A stretch of 64,000 bases of DNA from the NCBI GenBank assembly GCA_001936135.1, contig CP012822.1:682001-746000 (forward strand), read 5' to 3'. Positions 11,785 through 24,637 of the stretch are shown here, piece after piece; position 1 is the first letter of the stretch, and each line of letters starts with the position of its first letter. The DNA is from Saccharomycopsis fibuligera x Saccharomycopsis cf. fibuligera. Its lineage: Eukaryota > Ascomycota > Saccharomycetes > Ascoideales > Saccharomycopsidaceae. The position numbers and the translations under genes were made by a program. The notes under the pieces were generated by a model that was given only the letters and a program-made list of their open reading frames with translations, was not told where the DNA came from and searched no databases.

Positions 11785-12820
11785 AAACATAACGCACCAG
11801 TGTGGCTGATGGCGCACCTCCTTCATGCGCAATGAAGTGAGGCGGAGCAGAAGAAGCGCTGGCGCTGATTAGGAAAATAATAGGCTCCATGGAAGTCAAG
11901 GAAATTGGAGTAGAAAAAATGGAAGAAACAGAAAAAATAGGGCGGCTGTGGGGATGCGCGGATTTCCGGGATGGCTGCACGATGTCGTTATCTATCATTT
12001 TGATTATTACACTATATATGTAATCTGGTCTTGCAGCTCATCAAATTGTCGGCAAAGAAAACCAAAAACCAGTAAACAAGAAAAATAAAACTTTTTGCTT
12101 TTGAAAAAGAGTAGAAAAAAGGTGTCACAATACTTCATATGCTACTTTTGGGTGGCCCCTGCCAACAATAGTTAAAGCATCATAAAAATTGCTTTCCATA
12201 GTTGGTAAATTACTATATATGTATACTTGAATCAATCTCTAAAAGGCTTGTTTTGATCTCAAAAAGAGTAAAATTTTTCATTGAAAAAAATGCCGATACA
12301 TGGTTTACCTCCAGCACTCTCTTTCATAGTTTCAGTAGAATTAAGTTGTTTATGTACAATCTAGAAGATTTTGTTTCAATAAAATTTGGATACAATAAAC
12401 AGTATTAGCTCTATAAGCCTGCTGCAGTTTTGATTCTTATAGCAGTAACAGTGCACTGAACAAGGCTAAAAGACTTTCACCAAATGCGGCAACATTTTTC
12501 CACTACATTTTACTTTTCTTTTAGCTATTCATGTGTAAACTTATATTCCTTTTTCTTTTAGTTTTACACTATGACAATTTGTAGCTGCTGAAAGGTGCAG
12601 CTGCTGATGGCCGAAAGATCAGCTAGACAGCCTATAAGATACATGGACTTGATTAAGCAAGTAAAAAATACTATAAACCAGCCCTTTGAATAAATAGATT
12701 CAAATTCGAGTCTATATACCAAAATGCTTTTCGTTGCAAAACTCTTCTCAAATTCCTAACAAAAAACAACTTGATAAAAATGATACGTGTTAGCCAAAGG
12801 TTTTTTTTCTGAATAGGAAA

Positions 12821-12823
<3 letters not shown>

Positions 12824-12863
<40 letters not shown>
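12824..12863. repeat. Poly(A) run, 40 nt
   Basis: The longest homopolymer in the window, about 300 bp downstream of the UBA4 stop codon on the other strand. Confidence 0.95.
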
Positions 12864-12865
<2 letters not shown>

Positions 12866-13160
12866 ACAACTTCTGTGCACATTTTGGAATTAAAAGCTCC
12901 TTTTTTTTGTCTTCTCATGTCTTTCCATGCCCAGAATAATTGCCCAGAGTGAATAAGGCGCCACTAGTCATAAAAAACATTTATTTACCTTTGATTATTG
13001 GAGTGGAACAAAACCAGTTTTCTATTATGTTTTTGTTTTTTTAATTTAAGCCCAGATCATAACAAAAAAAACACCTTAGTGAAAAATCAACGCAAAAACG
13101 AATGCATGTGCTTCTATTATAAATCTATACACTTATAGCTACTAACAAAGATGACCTGCA

Positions 13161-14609
13161 TTAGTATACTGGAAATTTCTCATCCACCTCCAAAGACCAT
13201 TTTTGCAATCCTCCTTTAATGTCCTTCACTTGTTTGCAATTGAACTTATCCTTCAAAACCTTAGTCATAATTCTCGAGTCGTTCCCAAATCTGCAAATCA
13301 CGAAAACGTTTCCTCCGTCAGCAACTGCTTTTCTTAAATCATCTGGCAACTCATTAACAGTATCTATTCTTTGTAGTTGTGCTAATGGGAAATGAATAAA
13401 CTTGTTTAAATGGGCCACATTGAAATGCTCTTTTGGACGACAATCAATAAAAAGGTTTTTACTTCTGCTACCTTCATTGTTATTGTAATAATACTGTGAA
13501 GCAAAATCTTTGGCCGATATCTGATCAGCAGCAGTAATAACATTATATCTGTCAATATTATTTCCACAAAACACATTGTAGTCAATTTCTCTACTAAGCA
13601 CCTTCTCCTTCGTTATTTCTTTTTGTGTGCAAATCAAGCATTTTTTCAGTTTGTTTCTCATAGTGAACGTTCTTAATGATTGTGAGGCTTGCTCTGCGTT
13701 AAACCCGTTGTAACACGTCAAAAAGGGTTTAAAGTTTGTTTCATTATACCAGCCGATTATTACCTTAATTGTTTCAACTGCCATCATGGTGCCCACTAGC
13801 CCGATGCAAGGTCCAATAACTCCACCATCACTGCATGAAGTAACATTATTAGCCAGCGGCGGCTTTGGATAGTAGCATCTATAACAAGGTCCATAGTTTC
13901 TAAAATTCAAAATACTTAGTTGTCCTTCAGTGCGGACCCCCGAGCCTGAAACAATTGTCTTCCCGCTAAGCACACAAGCATCATTAATTAAATAACGCAC
14001 CATGGGCGTATCAGTACAATCCAAAACCAAATCGAATTGAGAAACAACACCGAAACAGTTCTCGTTAGATAAAGCTTCTGTAAAAGTTGCAATGCTGATA
14101 TTTGGGTTCAAATCAGTCAAGTAAGCTTTGGCACTCTCTGCTTTGTATTGGCCAACTCTAGATGTTGAATGGAGCACTTGACGATGCAAATTGGAGACAT
14201 CAACCGTGTCTGGATCAATAATACCAATGGTGCCGATACCCGCTGCTGCCAAGTATAAAAGAGCAGGACAACCAAGGCCACCAGCACCAACAACTAATAC
14301 TTTAGCATTTTTCAACATTTTTTGGGATTCTGGGCCTCCGAATTCAGAGACAATTAGTTGACGTCCATAGCGTTGGTACTCATGAAGTGTGAGCCCGTTA
14401 AATGTACTTAGGTCTTTTTCCTTGAAAGCCTCTTCAGCTAGACGGTTTTTATCTATTCCTCCATTATTTTCTGACAATATTGGTCTGATTATGCTGTTGG
14501 TATTCTTTGCTTTCTCAGCTTTAAGTAATTCTAGCTGTTGTTTCAACTCAGCGTTCTCCTTGCGAAGCGCTATTATCTCATCAAGTTCAATACTAAAGTC
14601 TTGGGTCAT
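13161..14609 (-). CDS. UBA4: Uba4, E1-like activating enzyme/sulfurtransferase for Urm1
   Basis: 482 residues. An N-terminal coiled segment (about 8-35) is followed by a ThiF/MoeB adenylation domain: YGRQLIVSEFGG, the ATP loop VLVVGAGGLGCPALLYLAAAG, then DVSNLHRQVLH. Zinc Cys pairs CYRC and CLIC and the conserved TSCSDGG segment are present. A C-terminal rhodanese domain (about 370-482) carries the persulfide Cys in VICRFGNDS. Uba4 adenylates and thiocarboxylates Urm1, which supplies sulfur for 2-thiouridine at the wobble base of tRNAs and serves for urmylation; cytosolic. Length and domain order match MOCS3/Uba4 proteins. The start at 14609 gives the expected coiled N-terminus. Confidence 0.95.
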   Translation of the reverse strand: MTQDFSIELDEIIALRKENAELKQQLELLKAEKAKNTNSIIRPILSENNGGIDKNRLAEEAFKEKDLSTFNGLTLHEYQRYGRQLIVSEFGGPESQKMLKNAKVLVVGAGGLGCPALLYLAAAGIGTIGIIDPDTVDVSNLHRQVLHSTSRVGQYKAESAKAYLTDLNPNISIATFTEALSNENCFGVVSQFDLVLDCTDTPMVRYLINDACVLSGKTIVSGSGVRTEGQLSILNFRNYGPCYRCYYPKPPLANNVTSCSDGGVIGPCIGLVGTMMAVETIKVIIGWYNETNFKPFLTCYNGFNAEQASQSLRTFTMRNKLKKCLICTQKEITKEKVLSREIDYNVFCGNNIDRYNVITAADQISAKDFASQYYYNNNEGSRSKNLFIDCRPKEHFNVAHLNKFIHFPLAQLQRIDTVNELPDDLRKAVADGGNVFVICRFGNDSRIMTKVLKDKFNCKQVKDIKGGLQKWSLEVDEKFPVY

Positions 14610-17600
14610 AATTTATGTTAACTTATTCATTCAGTGAGTTGTTTTTGTGATAAAAATAATGATATACTTAAATACAATGTAAATGCTATACTGACTGAAG
14701 CGTACGTTTGACTGTTGGAAACTAACCGAAATCTCGACTAACTGCTGTGCAGCAGACCATCTCGAGAATTTTTTTTATTTTTTTTTTTTTTCTGCTCTTC
14801 AAAATTTTGCGTCAAATCCCGCTTTTCATTTCTTTTTTTCTTCTAGTGGGCCATTAGACTGGGTGTTTGAGGTTTATGCGTCTAAGCGCATATAAAGGTA
14901 ATACCAGATGTGCATCATATGCACCGCCGTCACTACCACAACACATAAACGTCAACATCAACGCTATTGTGCCTTAAAAGTATACTTAAGCAAAGCCATG
15001 GGAATAACTATTGTACTTGTTGACCTGCTTTGAGTTTTGAAATGTCTGTAAATCTTCACTTTAGTATGTGTGGCGCAAAACATTGTTATATGGTGACATT
15101 TGTTTTCTAGCTTGCTAATCTGGGGTGCCGTTCATACCGATTTTAATAAGCTGTTCTCAAATGACAACGCCGGAGTCATTATCAAATACAATAGAGCCCT
15201 TCAAGTGCTTCATCAAAATTCACTTACGCCATTTGGTTACCAAAGTTTCCGAGTCATTGAAAATAACATAATATATGCTCGGGAATTGTGATATGTATTA
15301 TATACTTTAAAGAAATTATTATTATTTGGATATAGAAGTTTTTGCACCATACAGAGTAAAAAAAAGCGACTTAACTTGAACTTGAAGGAAAAGGTCCCAA
15401 AACCCGAGTGCAAGTAACTTTATTGCTGACTTAATGTTTTGGGTCGTTGGACTTTAGAGTATGTGTAGCTAACTCAGGCACAGCTAATGGCATAAGTACA
15501 ACATTTGAAGAGACATTTGAAAAGATACTTTTGGGTAACCTCTGCAATAGACCCACAAATTTTACGAGACTGTACGGTAAAACAAGAAAAACAAGCTCCT
15601 CTGTAAAACTGCTAATTTTAATGCCAAAATAGCAGATAGTGACTACAGTCGATATTACTAATATTTCTATTGTTAACTTGTTTTGTTGGATAAACTGTAT
15701 AATTTGTCTTGAAGTATTCTACAAAAGTTTAAGCTCTGGTTTGATCAGCCTGCAACACCTATTGTTCATATTGAAATATTATTTCCAAACAAAGGTACCC
15801 CTTTGACAATCAAGCTTGAAACTACACATCGGGCTTGCGAAAATACTCCCGTAAAATAGTTCGTGTCGTATTGGGCGGTCAAGCGGGTGTGCTGGTCACT
15901 GGAGCAATAACATTTTAACCTAACTTGGATGAAGCAATTTCGTGCGCCGTTTAACATGTACTTACTCAACTCACAATAGACACTAGCAAGAAAAATAGTA
16001 GTTGAACTTTTTTTTTGTCTGTGTGCACTCAGAAATAACCATAAACGGGCAAGCGTGATTCCCACATATACAAAAAAGATACGGCTGTTCCTTGGGACCG
16101 CTGGGCAATACTAATTCCAGTAACTCATTTACAAGGATATTGTGCTGATATAATGCTGCTATTTCAAGATATAGTAACAAGAAAAGAAGTACTTATTCAC
16201 TATTACAGGGCAGAGATGGTTACATGTCTTTGAAATCATAGGAAATTTACAACGGGTCAATTGGCTGCCAACAAGAAAGCGAGTCCACCGAAACGTCAAT
16301 TTGCTTTTTGGGGTTTTTCTTGATTCATAACCCAACGTCATTTTGTATCTTGTCAGTGTTTCATTTGGACAAATGAAGGAGAGACTCTATAGAAATTTTA
16401 CTATGTATAGCTTTTTCATAAATGCTGAAATGCCATTTTGACAAACAAAAAAATTGAAGCTACATCCGTTTTGTAAATAGTTGTTATGAAGCATGTTGAA
16501 CTGTTATATGACATTTGATAACGATAGTTGATCATAAAAAGCAAGGAGAAACATACAAAAATCAGAAGAATTAAATAGAAGCAAAAATTTAAGGAGCCCA
16601 AAGACAATGCGACAAACGTATAAAGCGCACAGCTGATTTGTGAATATTTGCAATGTTACGAGCCCCCTTCGATGCTATGAAAATATACATACCAATGAAC
16701 GAACAATAGTCAATTACCATTATATTTTAGACTATGGGATATATCAACATATCTCCGAGCTGTCCAATTTTGTTAAATTATACTCCTTTTTAGACATACT
16801 TTTGGCATGTGAGTGCAAATCTATATTACAAGATATGGGTATACCTGGGATTTGCACATCTTTGGGATTGAAGGGATTTGCAGTTTTATAAAACTCGGTC
16901 TAATAATTATTAACTGTATAGTTCGACCTTATGAAAGGGCTTGCCAATACGCCTTGGTTTTCTTTTCTTTTTTCTTTGTTTTGAATATCACAACTTCTTC
17001 ACACACACACAGATTTTGAGAGCAGTTGAAATCTCTAAATCTGTTACTTCATGACTTCAAATCTAAAATCCTTTTTCAAGTCTGAAGACTTATAGCCAAT
17101 TTCAGCTCATGATACCGATATGTGAACTGATACAGCACTTATTAATCTGATAGAAATCCTGTACAGTGACGCCGGCCGTCGTATTCATGAGCGACGGTGG
17201 ACGGAAGCTGAGAGACGGATTGCAAGATGTAGAAAACTGAAAAATTAATGCATGCAGTATGCATATTTCCGTCTCTGTTCGTTTCGCTCGTTAAATGCAC
17301 AGAATTGCACATTGTTGAGCATGAGACCACAGAAATACTACCACTGAACCAATAAGATGGCGGTGTTTTCAATACTCCAATATTGAATTACTCTGTGTAG
17401 ATTGCGCTATTTGGGCAAAACACCATAGGCTACATGAAATCTTCTATTTTTTCAACGGTATATTTATCAGGATTTACTGGTATTTTGTGTTCAGCGATTT
17501 GCTCTCGATCGATAACGACAAAACCACACAGTTCGAAGCAATCTTGCAATTGTGGTTGTGGTGGCATCAATGTGTCTTAACTAACTTAAACAAAATTCAG

Positions 17601-20132
17601 TTTTAAACGGAACAATGGAATGTAGAGAAAAAAATAGGACACTCTAGTCAAACAGCATTCTGTCTGCACTTTTAACGGGTGTCGCCTATTATGAAGAAAG
17701 TTTAATGGTTGTAGTTTGCCACTTTCAAATATCGGACATAACGATTGATAAGTGGTGGCGTCTCTTGCTTTGACATGTAAGTGAAGGTTAGATAAAAGCA
17801 TCGCCAGCTATTATGATTTGAGACTGCTAAAAGATAAAAACTACTGGATTAAAAGCAAGAAGATTTTAGCCGCATTACCGTTAATCAGAGAACGGCTACC
17901 GGATCTGCATGTGATTCTGTACACACAAAATTTAAATTTAGCAATTTGGATTGAAATCAGAGAGTTCAATTAAATTCACAGCACAGCAGCTTGGTGGAAC
18001 TTCGTACACAATTCTGCCACTCAATTAAACATTCTTGCGCGTTGATTTGTAAACGCGGATATTGAGTAACTGTTGTTAGTGTCCTGACAGGTTGATGAAA
18101 GTTTTGAAGGAACGCTTTGAAACTGCATAGCCAGTTGCATTACAATTAAGAAAGAAAATGCTTGGTACAGAACAAAACTACAGATCTCGGTAATAATATT
18201 CAGCATCGATATCATGTTTTTGGCCGACTAGCATCTAAAAATATTCGCCACAGGCCCGTGGTGCATTCAAGTTTCACTGGTGAAATCAGCAACCTTTGTA
18301 AGCTCGAATACCAGCCTCTAGGGACTCGGTATTGACGACAACGACCTTAACCCAGGCTGTCTTTTGGTTTCCATCAGGCCTACACTAAGTCTCCACTAAG
18401 TCTCCATTAAATGCACATCAAATTCCCATCAAAAGGATGGAAAAGCCTCTTTGCAAAAACAATATCGGGGCTTATACCACTCAATTTTCTGAAAATTCTC
18501 TATCTGCAAGCATTCTTGTTTTGGCTCGTAAAAGTCACATACTAGTCGCACTAATCCTCGAGACGTAAACCACAGCCTTAGTCTCTCTCATAGTGCAGTG
18601 ATTAATCCGCGGTAAAGAGACGGAAGAATCTCTGCAAAGGGTAACCACAGCTGCAGAAATAGTCACCACAATCGTCATTTTTCTGAGCACTTGTACCGGA
18701 TGGGCCCTTCCACCGCCACGGATTTCCGGATGCAGTATCTATTCACCCGACGGATGTGAGTTTCTGCATTATAGAGCAACTTATTGCAGCATCACGCATA
18801 AGAAGCAGCAAAGCGGATAAGAATTCTGCTAAAGCGCTAAAAACTCTCGCGGAGCTCCCGCATGAAAGCGCTGCGAAGAATTGAAAAATACAGCGCTAAA
18901 GGCAGAGCACGCGGCAACAGCTGCAGCTGGAGATGTAAAAAACTGTGTAGCCCACAGCTGTCAACTCTTCATCAAGGCCGAAAAACAGATACAAATAGCG
19001 TGATGTACCTGTAGATTTGGGAAACTACATGGCTCAGTTTTCAGCACTGTGTAGCCAGGCTATATTAAAATACCTTTACGGGTGCAACAAGTTCTGCACA
19101 GATTAGCGCAGATGGCACCAAGAAAATTACTAAATTTGTAGAAAATGCGCATCAAGTGGCATGTAGCCGCATGAGACAACCTCGGGAGCATTTCCCAGTG
19201 TTGCAGCAGTAGCGGGAGAGCACCACAGGAGATAGACGAAATGGTAGCTTAATCGCAGTCTTTATCTATTATCTCTGGAGAAAGGTAGTCTCTCTTCTGC
19301 GAAGACATGTCTCTTTGGCAATCTCAGGCTTAGTTTTCGTGCAATCAATCAATCAATCACCAGAAATCCACACTCATTTAGTCACTAGTGCCTGTTCGCT
19401 CAGTCACTCGATCGCCTCACATCAGTCAGCATGATTCACTCATGTCCCCGGCTATATATCATCTTGCCTTTTGGCACATTCTTTGTCTCTCTTGTACATT
19501 TTTTTCTTCGGTTTTTTTTCTTGTTTTTGTTTCTTCCCCTTTCCCTTTCTCCTGTCCATTTCGATCTTGTCTTCGATGGTTAAGTACCACAAATAATAAT
19601 ACTTCTCATCTGTACAACACCACTACTCCACCAATTACTGTAATTGCTCGTTTTCGTTTTCCCGCTTTCCCTTTTAGCAAAATAATAAACAGACCTATTG
19701 TCTCTTCCTTGCGATAAAGAGGCTTATTGATCTCCCTATTATCTGTTCACATCAACCTAAACCATTGGGAGAAAAAGAAAGGCAGAGTGTTATCATATAC
19801 TATCAGGCCTGCCGGAAAAATAAACTCCAAGAAAAAAAAGTAAACTAAAATATACCAGCATCAGAGGAAAAACAAAAAGTTTTTTTTTTTTTTATTTTTT
19901 TTGTTTTTTACTATTGATTCTATTTCCACTACAACGTTACTCCAGATCTCAGCTTAGCTCAGTTAGAATCTTCTCGTCTTATGCGTTGAGCCAAGTTGGA
20001 AATTTTATATTACACTTACCACTTACTCTCTATATTCACATTCAACCCTTCCATTTCACGGCTTTTTTTGGCTGGCATACAAAACTTCGTTCGAGTTAAT
20101 ACTACAATCAGTCATCGAGAAGATAGTCAAAA
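14610..20132. other. 5.5-kb interval without a supported gene
   Basis: The largest gene-free stretch in the window, between the UBA4 start (-) and the STP-family gene (+), so it carries both promoters. ORFs here are at most about 110 codons and show no recognisable domain. The right third (about 18.3-19.4 kb) is less AT-rich, with several GC-richer patches. The last 700 bp are pyrimidine-rich, as expected of a leader. I see no tRNA or long direct repeat. A very long regulatory region is the simplest reading. Confidence 0.5.
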
Positions 20133-22952
20133 ATGCTTGAACTTAATGTCCCCGAGTTCAGCAATGACTCAGTTATTGACTTTTCCCATTTAAATTACCC
20201 ACAAGGTCATGAAGACTCAAATATTATTTCAATTGGTGGAATCTCTGCAGTTGATCATAAACCGCCACAGTTAATTTCTATTGCTTCTCCTCTGGCATCC
20301 GACTATAAGCAAAAATTCCCTACTCCAGCAGTCAATAATCCAAACAGAGAAAAAATCTCCAAGAATGCTCTCAATACTGTAAATAAAAATAATAATATTA
20401 AAAAAAGTCAACTTTCCTCACTTTTCCCAGGACAGCAAAGTGCCGAAGCTTTGGATTTGGTCGGCACTAATAGCTCCGCAAATATGCGCAGTACCAATGC
20501 ACAAATTTCCTGTGCTATTGACGAAATTGATTTTGAATTCAGCAACAACGAGTTTAACGTTGATATAAATGCTAGTAATGATGTTTACAATTTTAACAGT
20601 GTCACTGGTCACAGTTCCGGTCCTGATAATGTGAACTTTTTCAATACTATTGCTGTTGAGAGTGATATTGCCGCTAGTGAGCAGTTGATGTTTCATAAGC
20701 ATGATGATATCACCAGTAGTCCATTTTCTCAGATCACTCAAAATCAAACCATTTCCAACAAAGGCAACAACAGCAGAAATAATAATGGCAGCAATCACCT
20801 TTATGGTAGCGTTCCTTCATACGTTGGCAGTGCCAAGACCAGCTATATTAATCAAGATAATATTGCGTTTTCAGCAGGTAACAGCCCTTCCGCAACGTTA
20901 AAACGCACCTCTATGGTTGATAGGTTCATTCAACGCAAGCAGTCGTTTGCTGAAGAAGTTGAAGAAGACGATGACGATGAAGAAGAAGAAGAAGAAATGT
21001 ATGATTTACCTATTTTACAACACAATATCAACGATTTTTTTGCCTCTAGGACTAATGAACATCAGCGGGAGAAGTACCAGAACAATCATCAGCAAAGACA
21101 GCAACAACAACTTTACCCTGGAAGTGAGGTTGATTTTAATTTTAATTTGGAAAATTCTATTTCACAAAAAAACAACAATGACGACAACGAATTACATGAC
21201 CATTTTGCTTCAACTGCCCCAGAATTCAACAGCTCTAAAGCAATCCCAATAAGAAACCCAAAAATAGTTGATTTCAACAACAAATCCAGTAACAGCAATA
21301 AAAATCAGTATAATTACAGCAATACTAGTAATAATGGATTTAGCAACAATAATAGCGGTTTGGGATTTTCAATACCTGAATCAGAACAATCTTTAAACTA
21401 TTCTTCTAATACTGAAACCTTCTCTTATTCTGGGACCGCTGCTGCTACTACTATTGACCAAAGCCTATCAACTACACCACCAAACTTTGTCAAAGATGAA
21501 AATAATTTGGTGTCTATCCCACTAAGCGATGAACTCAACTTTCATTATCCGGTTGACACTGAGTCTGCTCCGGTTTTGTATCCGGCTCAAAGCCATCAGG
21601 AAGAAAATCTTAGAAAAAGATACTCTAGCAGCAGTTTTTCTGCAACTAATAACTTCAAAAATAACCAGATGTCCAAAAGATCGAAAACCATTGCTATGGG
21701 ATCAGGAAACTACAATGATCCCCTTTTTGGGTCTTTGTCCTATCGGTTATCTACTCCTCCTGCTTTTCAACAACAACAGCAACAACAGTATTATGGCTCT
21801 AGATTGGCTTCTAGTCCTGTTGAGGTATCACCAACACAAAGCCAAGGCTCTCAATCATCACAATTCATGTACGGTACCAGTTTGTCCTCACAACAACAAT
21901 TGCATAACTTTATCAGATCAGACCATTTCAATAACATCAATGTAAAACAAGAACAGCCTGCAGTGCTGCTTAACAACATTGGTGCAGTCGGTGCTTTGAC
22001 TGATAAAACGACAAAGCGAAACGCTGCCACTGCAATTTCAACTAACAATACTGCAACTAATACCGGCAGCAACGTTGCAGGTGCTCGTGGCGGAAGTTTG
22101 AACACCAGCACTATCAGCAAAAGCTATCCACCATTCCAAGAAACCATTATTGATTTGTCCAGCAGCTTTCACTACTCCGCTAAGCCAACAAGCGCGCAAT
22201 TCTCTAGTTTTTCAGCTCTAAGCAGCGATTTCAAAACTAGTAGCAAGAATAGCAAGACGATATTGTCAGGTGGAGTATCTATCACTAGGCTTCTGGGAAA
22301 TAGTAATGGCGCGATTATGACAAAGGCTAAGTTATGCAATATTGGAAAAAAGAACCATATTCCTACGACTTTTGTTTGTCCACATTGCTCTGCTTCTTTC
22401 AAAGTTAAAGGGTACTTGTCTAGACATTTGAAAAAGCATTCTGCGTTTAAAGCTTTTGTATGTCCGTTTTACAGGTCCGAAGAAGATTTGAAACAAGAGG
22501 AGGAAGCATCCGCTAAGGATGCAGAAAAGAAAGATATCAAAAATGATGGTTCTGGTGCTAATGCTAGTGCTAGTGATGCTGCTAAAAGACAATTCATCGG
22601 CACCAAATGCCATCCAAGTGGTGGATTTTCCAGAAGAGACACATACAAGACACACTTGAAAGCATTGCATTTCATCTATCCAGCAGGAACCAAATCCACT
22701 GAAAGAAACGATGTTGGTGGCAGATGCGCTGGTTGTTTTGTGTATTTTGACAATAATAATGCTTGGCTTGAAGAACATATTGAAAAAGGTGAATGTGAAG
22801 TAATTGTCAGAAATAATGCTGTCAACACTGGTGCCGATGCTTCTGGTGCTACTACTGACGCAGTGGATGTCAATGGCAGCACTACTGGCAGTACTACTGA
22901 TGAAAGTGTTGGTAATAGTGGTGTTAGTGATGACTGCGAAAGTGATGAGTAA
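20133..22952 (+). CDS. STP-family C2H2 zinc-finger transcription factor (Stp3/Stp4-like)
   Basis: 939 residues. About 745 N-terminal residues are Asn/Ser/Gln-rich with an acidic run (EEVEEDDDDEEEEEE). The DNA-binding region lies near 747-890: a C2H2 finger FVCPHCSASFKVKGYLSRHLKKH, then CPFY, then CHPSGGFSRRDTYKTHLKALH and finally CAGCFVYFDNNNAW..H..KGEC. This arrangement is the signature of the yeast Stp1-Stp4 fingers. The start MLELNVPEF lacks the N-terminal amphipathic latency segment of the SPS-sensor-processed factors Stp1/Stp2, so an Stp3/Stp4-type factor is more likely (inference). An insertion of about 35 residues (Lys/Glu/Ala-rich) splits the second finger region, which is unusual. 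Targets are unknown. Confidence 0.78.
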   Translation: MLELNVPEFSNDSVIDFSHLNYPQGHEDSNIISIGGISAVDHKPPQLISIASPLASDYKQKFPTPAVNNPNREKISKNALNTVNKNNNIKKSQLSSLFPGQQSAEALDLVGTNSSANMRSTNAQISCAIDEIDFEFSNNEFNVDINASNDVYNFNSVTGHSSGPDNVNFFNTIAVESDIAASEQLMFHKHDDITSSPFSQITQNQTISNKGNNSRNNNGSNHLYGSVPSYVGSAKTSYINQDNIAFSAGNSPSATLKRTSMVDRFIQRKQSFAEEVEEDDDDEEEEEEMYDLPILQHNINDFFASRTNEHQREKYQNNHQQRQQQQLYPGSEVDFNFNLENSISQKNNNDDNELHDHFASTAPEFNSSKAIPIRNPKIVDFNNKSSNSNKNQYNYSNTSNNGFSNNNSGLGFSIPESEQSLNYSSNTETFSYSGTAAATTIDQSLSTTPPNFVKDENNLVSIPLSDELNFHYPVDTESAPVLYPAQSHQEENLRKRYSSSSFSATNNFKNNQMSKRSKTIAMGSGNYNDPLFGSLSYRLSTPPAFQQQQQQQYYGSRLASSPVEVSPTQSQGSQSSQFMYGTSLSSQQQLHNFIRSDHFNNINVKQEQPAVLLNNIGAVGALTDKTTKRNAATAISTNNTATNTGSNVAGARGGSLNTSTISKSYPPFQETIIDLSSSFHYSAKPTSAQFSSFSALSSDFKTSSKNSKTILSGGVSITRLLGNSNGAIMTKAKLCNIGKKNHIPTTFVCPHCSASFKVKGYLSRHLKKHSAFKAFVCPFYRSEEDLKQEEEASAKDAEKKDIKNDGSGANASASDAAKRQFIGTKCHPSGGFSRRDTYKTHLKALHFIYPAGTKSTERNDVGGRCAGCFVYFDNNNAWLEEHIEKGECEVIVRNNAVNTGADASGATTDAVDVNGSTTGSTTDESVGNSGVSDDCESDE

Positions 22953-24637
22953 TGGTTTTGTGTTTTCTGGTTAAGTTTTCAATTTTTTTCTTTTGTACTT
23001 TTTGTCTTGCTTGTTGGTACTTGCAATTTTTGTATCGGTTCATGTTCTGTTTCAAGTAGACTGGTTCAGCGAAACAGAGGATGGCTTTAGTAGTGTTGGA
23101 TAGAATGGTTTTTTCTCTTTTATTTCAGATTTTGTTTACATGTTTTATTTTATTAATTTGGGTCGTGGGGTTTTTTTTTCTAAATGGGGGGAGAGCCTTG
23201 GTTTTAGTTATTTCATATTTTCTTCTGTTTTCTTTGTTTCAATATTAATAATGATTTTTGCGCTTATATTATAATTTTTTTTGTATGGGTCCTTGGAAAT
23301 CTATCTATCCTGTTTATCATTTTAACTATTTTAATTAAAAGCTCATTTCTCGCAAGACCTCATTTAATCTGTATTTAATGTAAGGACCTGCTACTTTTTA
23401 CCAAATGTGTTTGAATTTATTAATTGAATGGGTGATGAGCCTTTTTGAACGCACAAGTACGCCAAAACATTGTGAAAGCTGCTCAGCAATGATAAACTGC
23501 TGATAAAAAAAAAAGTTGAAGGAGCTAACGAATTCAAAAGATAGATCCTGAAATAATCTCACAAAAATATAGAATATTTCGTTCAAGCCATGTGGTTGAA
23601 CATCTAGTACAGAAACATTCTCCCCAAACACGATAGCTTTTTTGCAAACAAACCATGGTCCTTTACTAGGACTTATAGCTGCATAACCCATTGACAAGTT
23701 CTTGTGCCAGCCTGATCGTGAATTAAAAAATCTTACTTCTGAGCATGTTTTGTGATTATTTGTTAGAATGCACACTCACTTGACGGTAAAACGAATCAGA
23801 TACAACCCTGATCACTAGCATATATACATGGAAGACAAAAATGCTGTTATACATATACATTGGGCGCCAAATGTGCGTGTATGAGCAACAGTTAAGCTAT
23901 AGATTCTCATAAGAGGATTTTTCTGGCTTTTAATATATTAGTAAAAACGGAAATTGGAAAATTCAGTTATGCCAATTAGGATGTTGAATATGTATAATAA
24001 CGTATATTGATGTAACATGACGCGTATAACGAGAATATTCAATCTTTTACTTCATTTAAAAAACAGTTTGATCTTTTTGTACGCTATGTCTTGTAATTAG
24101 CAGCGGAAGAAAGAAAAGTAACGTAGTGTTTAATGGTATTTTGTAAGATGCTGAGTCTCAGTGCAAATAGCAACGCCCGTGTTGATCTGGGAAGATCCTG
24201 AATCTAGCGTGCTGACTGCTGATTACTGATTGTTAATGATTGTTTACGTTTTCGTTTCCGTTCTGTTTTTGTGCATTGTGTGGTTTTCAGTGCTGATTTT
24301 CACTTTTTTTTTGTTTTATTTTATTTTTTTTTTTTACTTAGCGCAAACAGACTTTTTTTTTTTTATCAACGGTAGAAATTTCAAAAGAGGTAAAGAAATA
24401 ATAGTGTTTACTAAAAAGTTCTGTAAGGTATAGAAAAGTTTCTAAGTTTCAGAGTTTTTTCATCAGAAATATAACGTTCCACACTTGTCCAGTACGGATG
24501 GGATCAATCGTCAAGATAGCAGAATCCGAGACATAACCAAGTCTTCCTCATCTCAAATTCAGGACGAAGTAAAATATTGAATTTAATTAGATACTACTAT
24601 ATCTATTAGAGCTTATTAGCAGCCAGTACACATAAAG
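22953..24637. other. Intergenic region
   Basis: 1.7 kb, T-rich just after the STP gene and before the WD40 gene. No RNA gene or credible ORF is seen; the longest minus-strand frame (23398-23775) has no ATG at its start. Confidence 0.6.

Larger units (their letters stand above)
11101..13160. other. Intergenic region with low-complexity tracts
   Basis: About 2 kb between the small membrane-protein gene and UBA4, both ending here. It holds a T35 run, an A40 run and a 7-bp array. Short ORFs are chance products. Confidence 0.6.

Noticed and set aside
23398-23775. 125-codon minus-strand ORF
   Set aside because: No ATG at its start, no recognised domain, next to T-rich 3' DNA of the STP gene.
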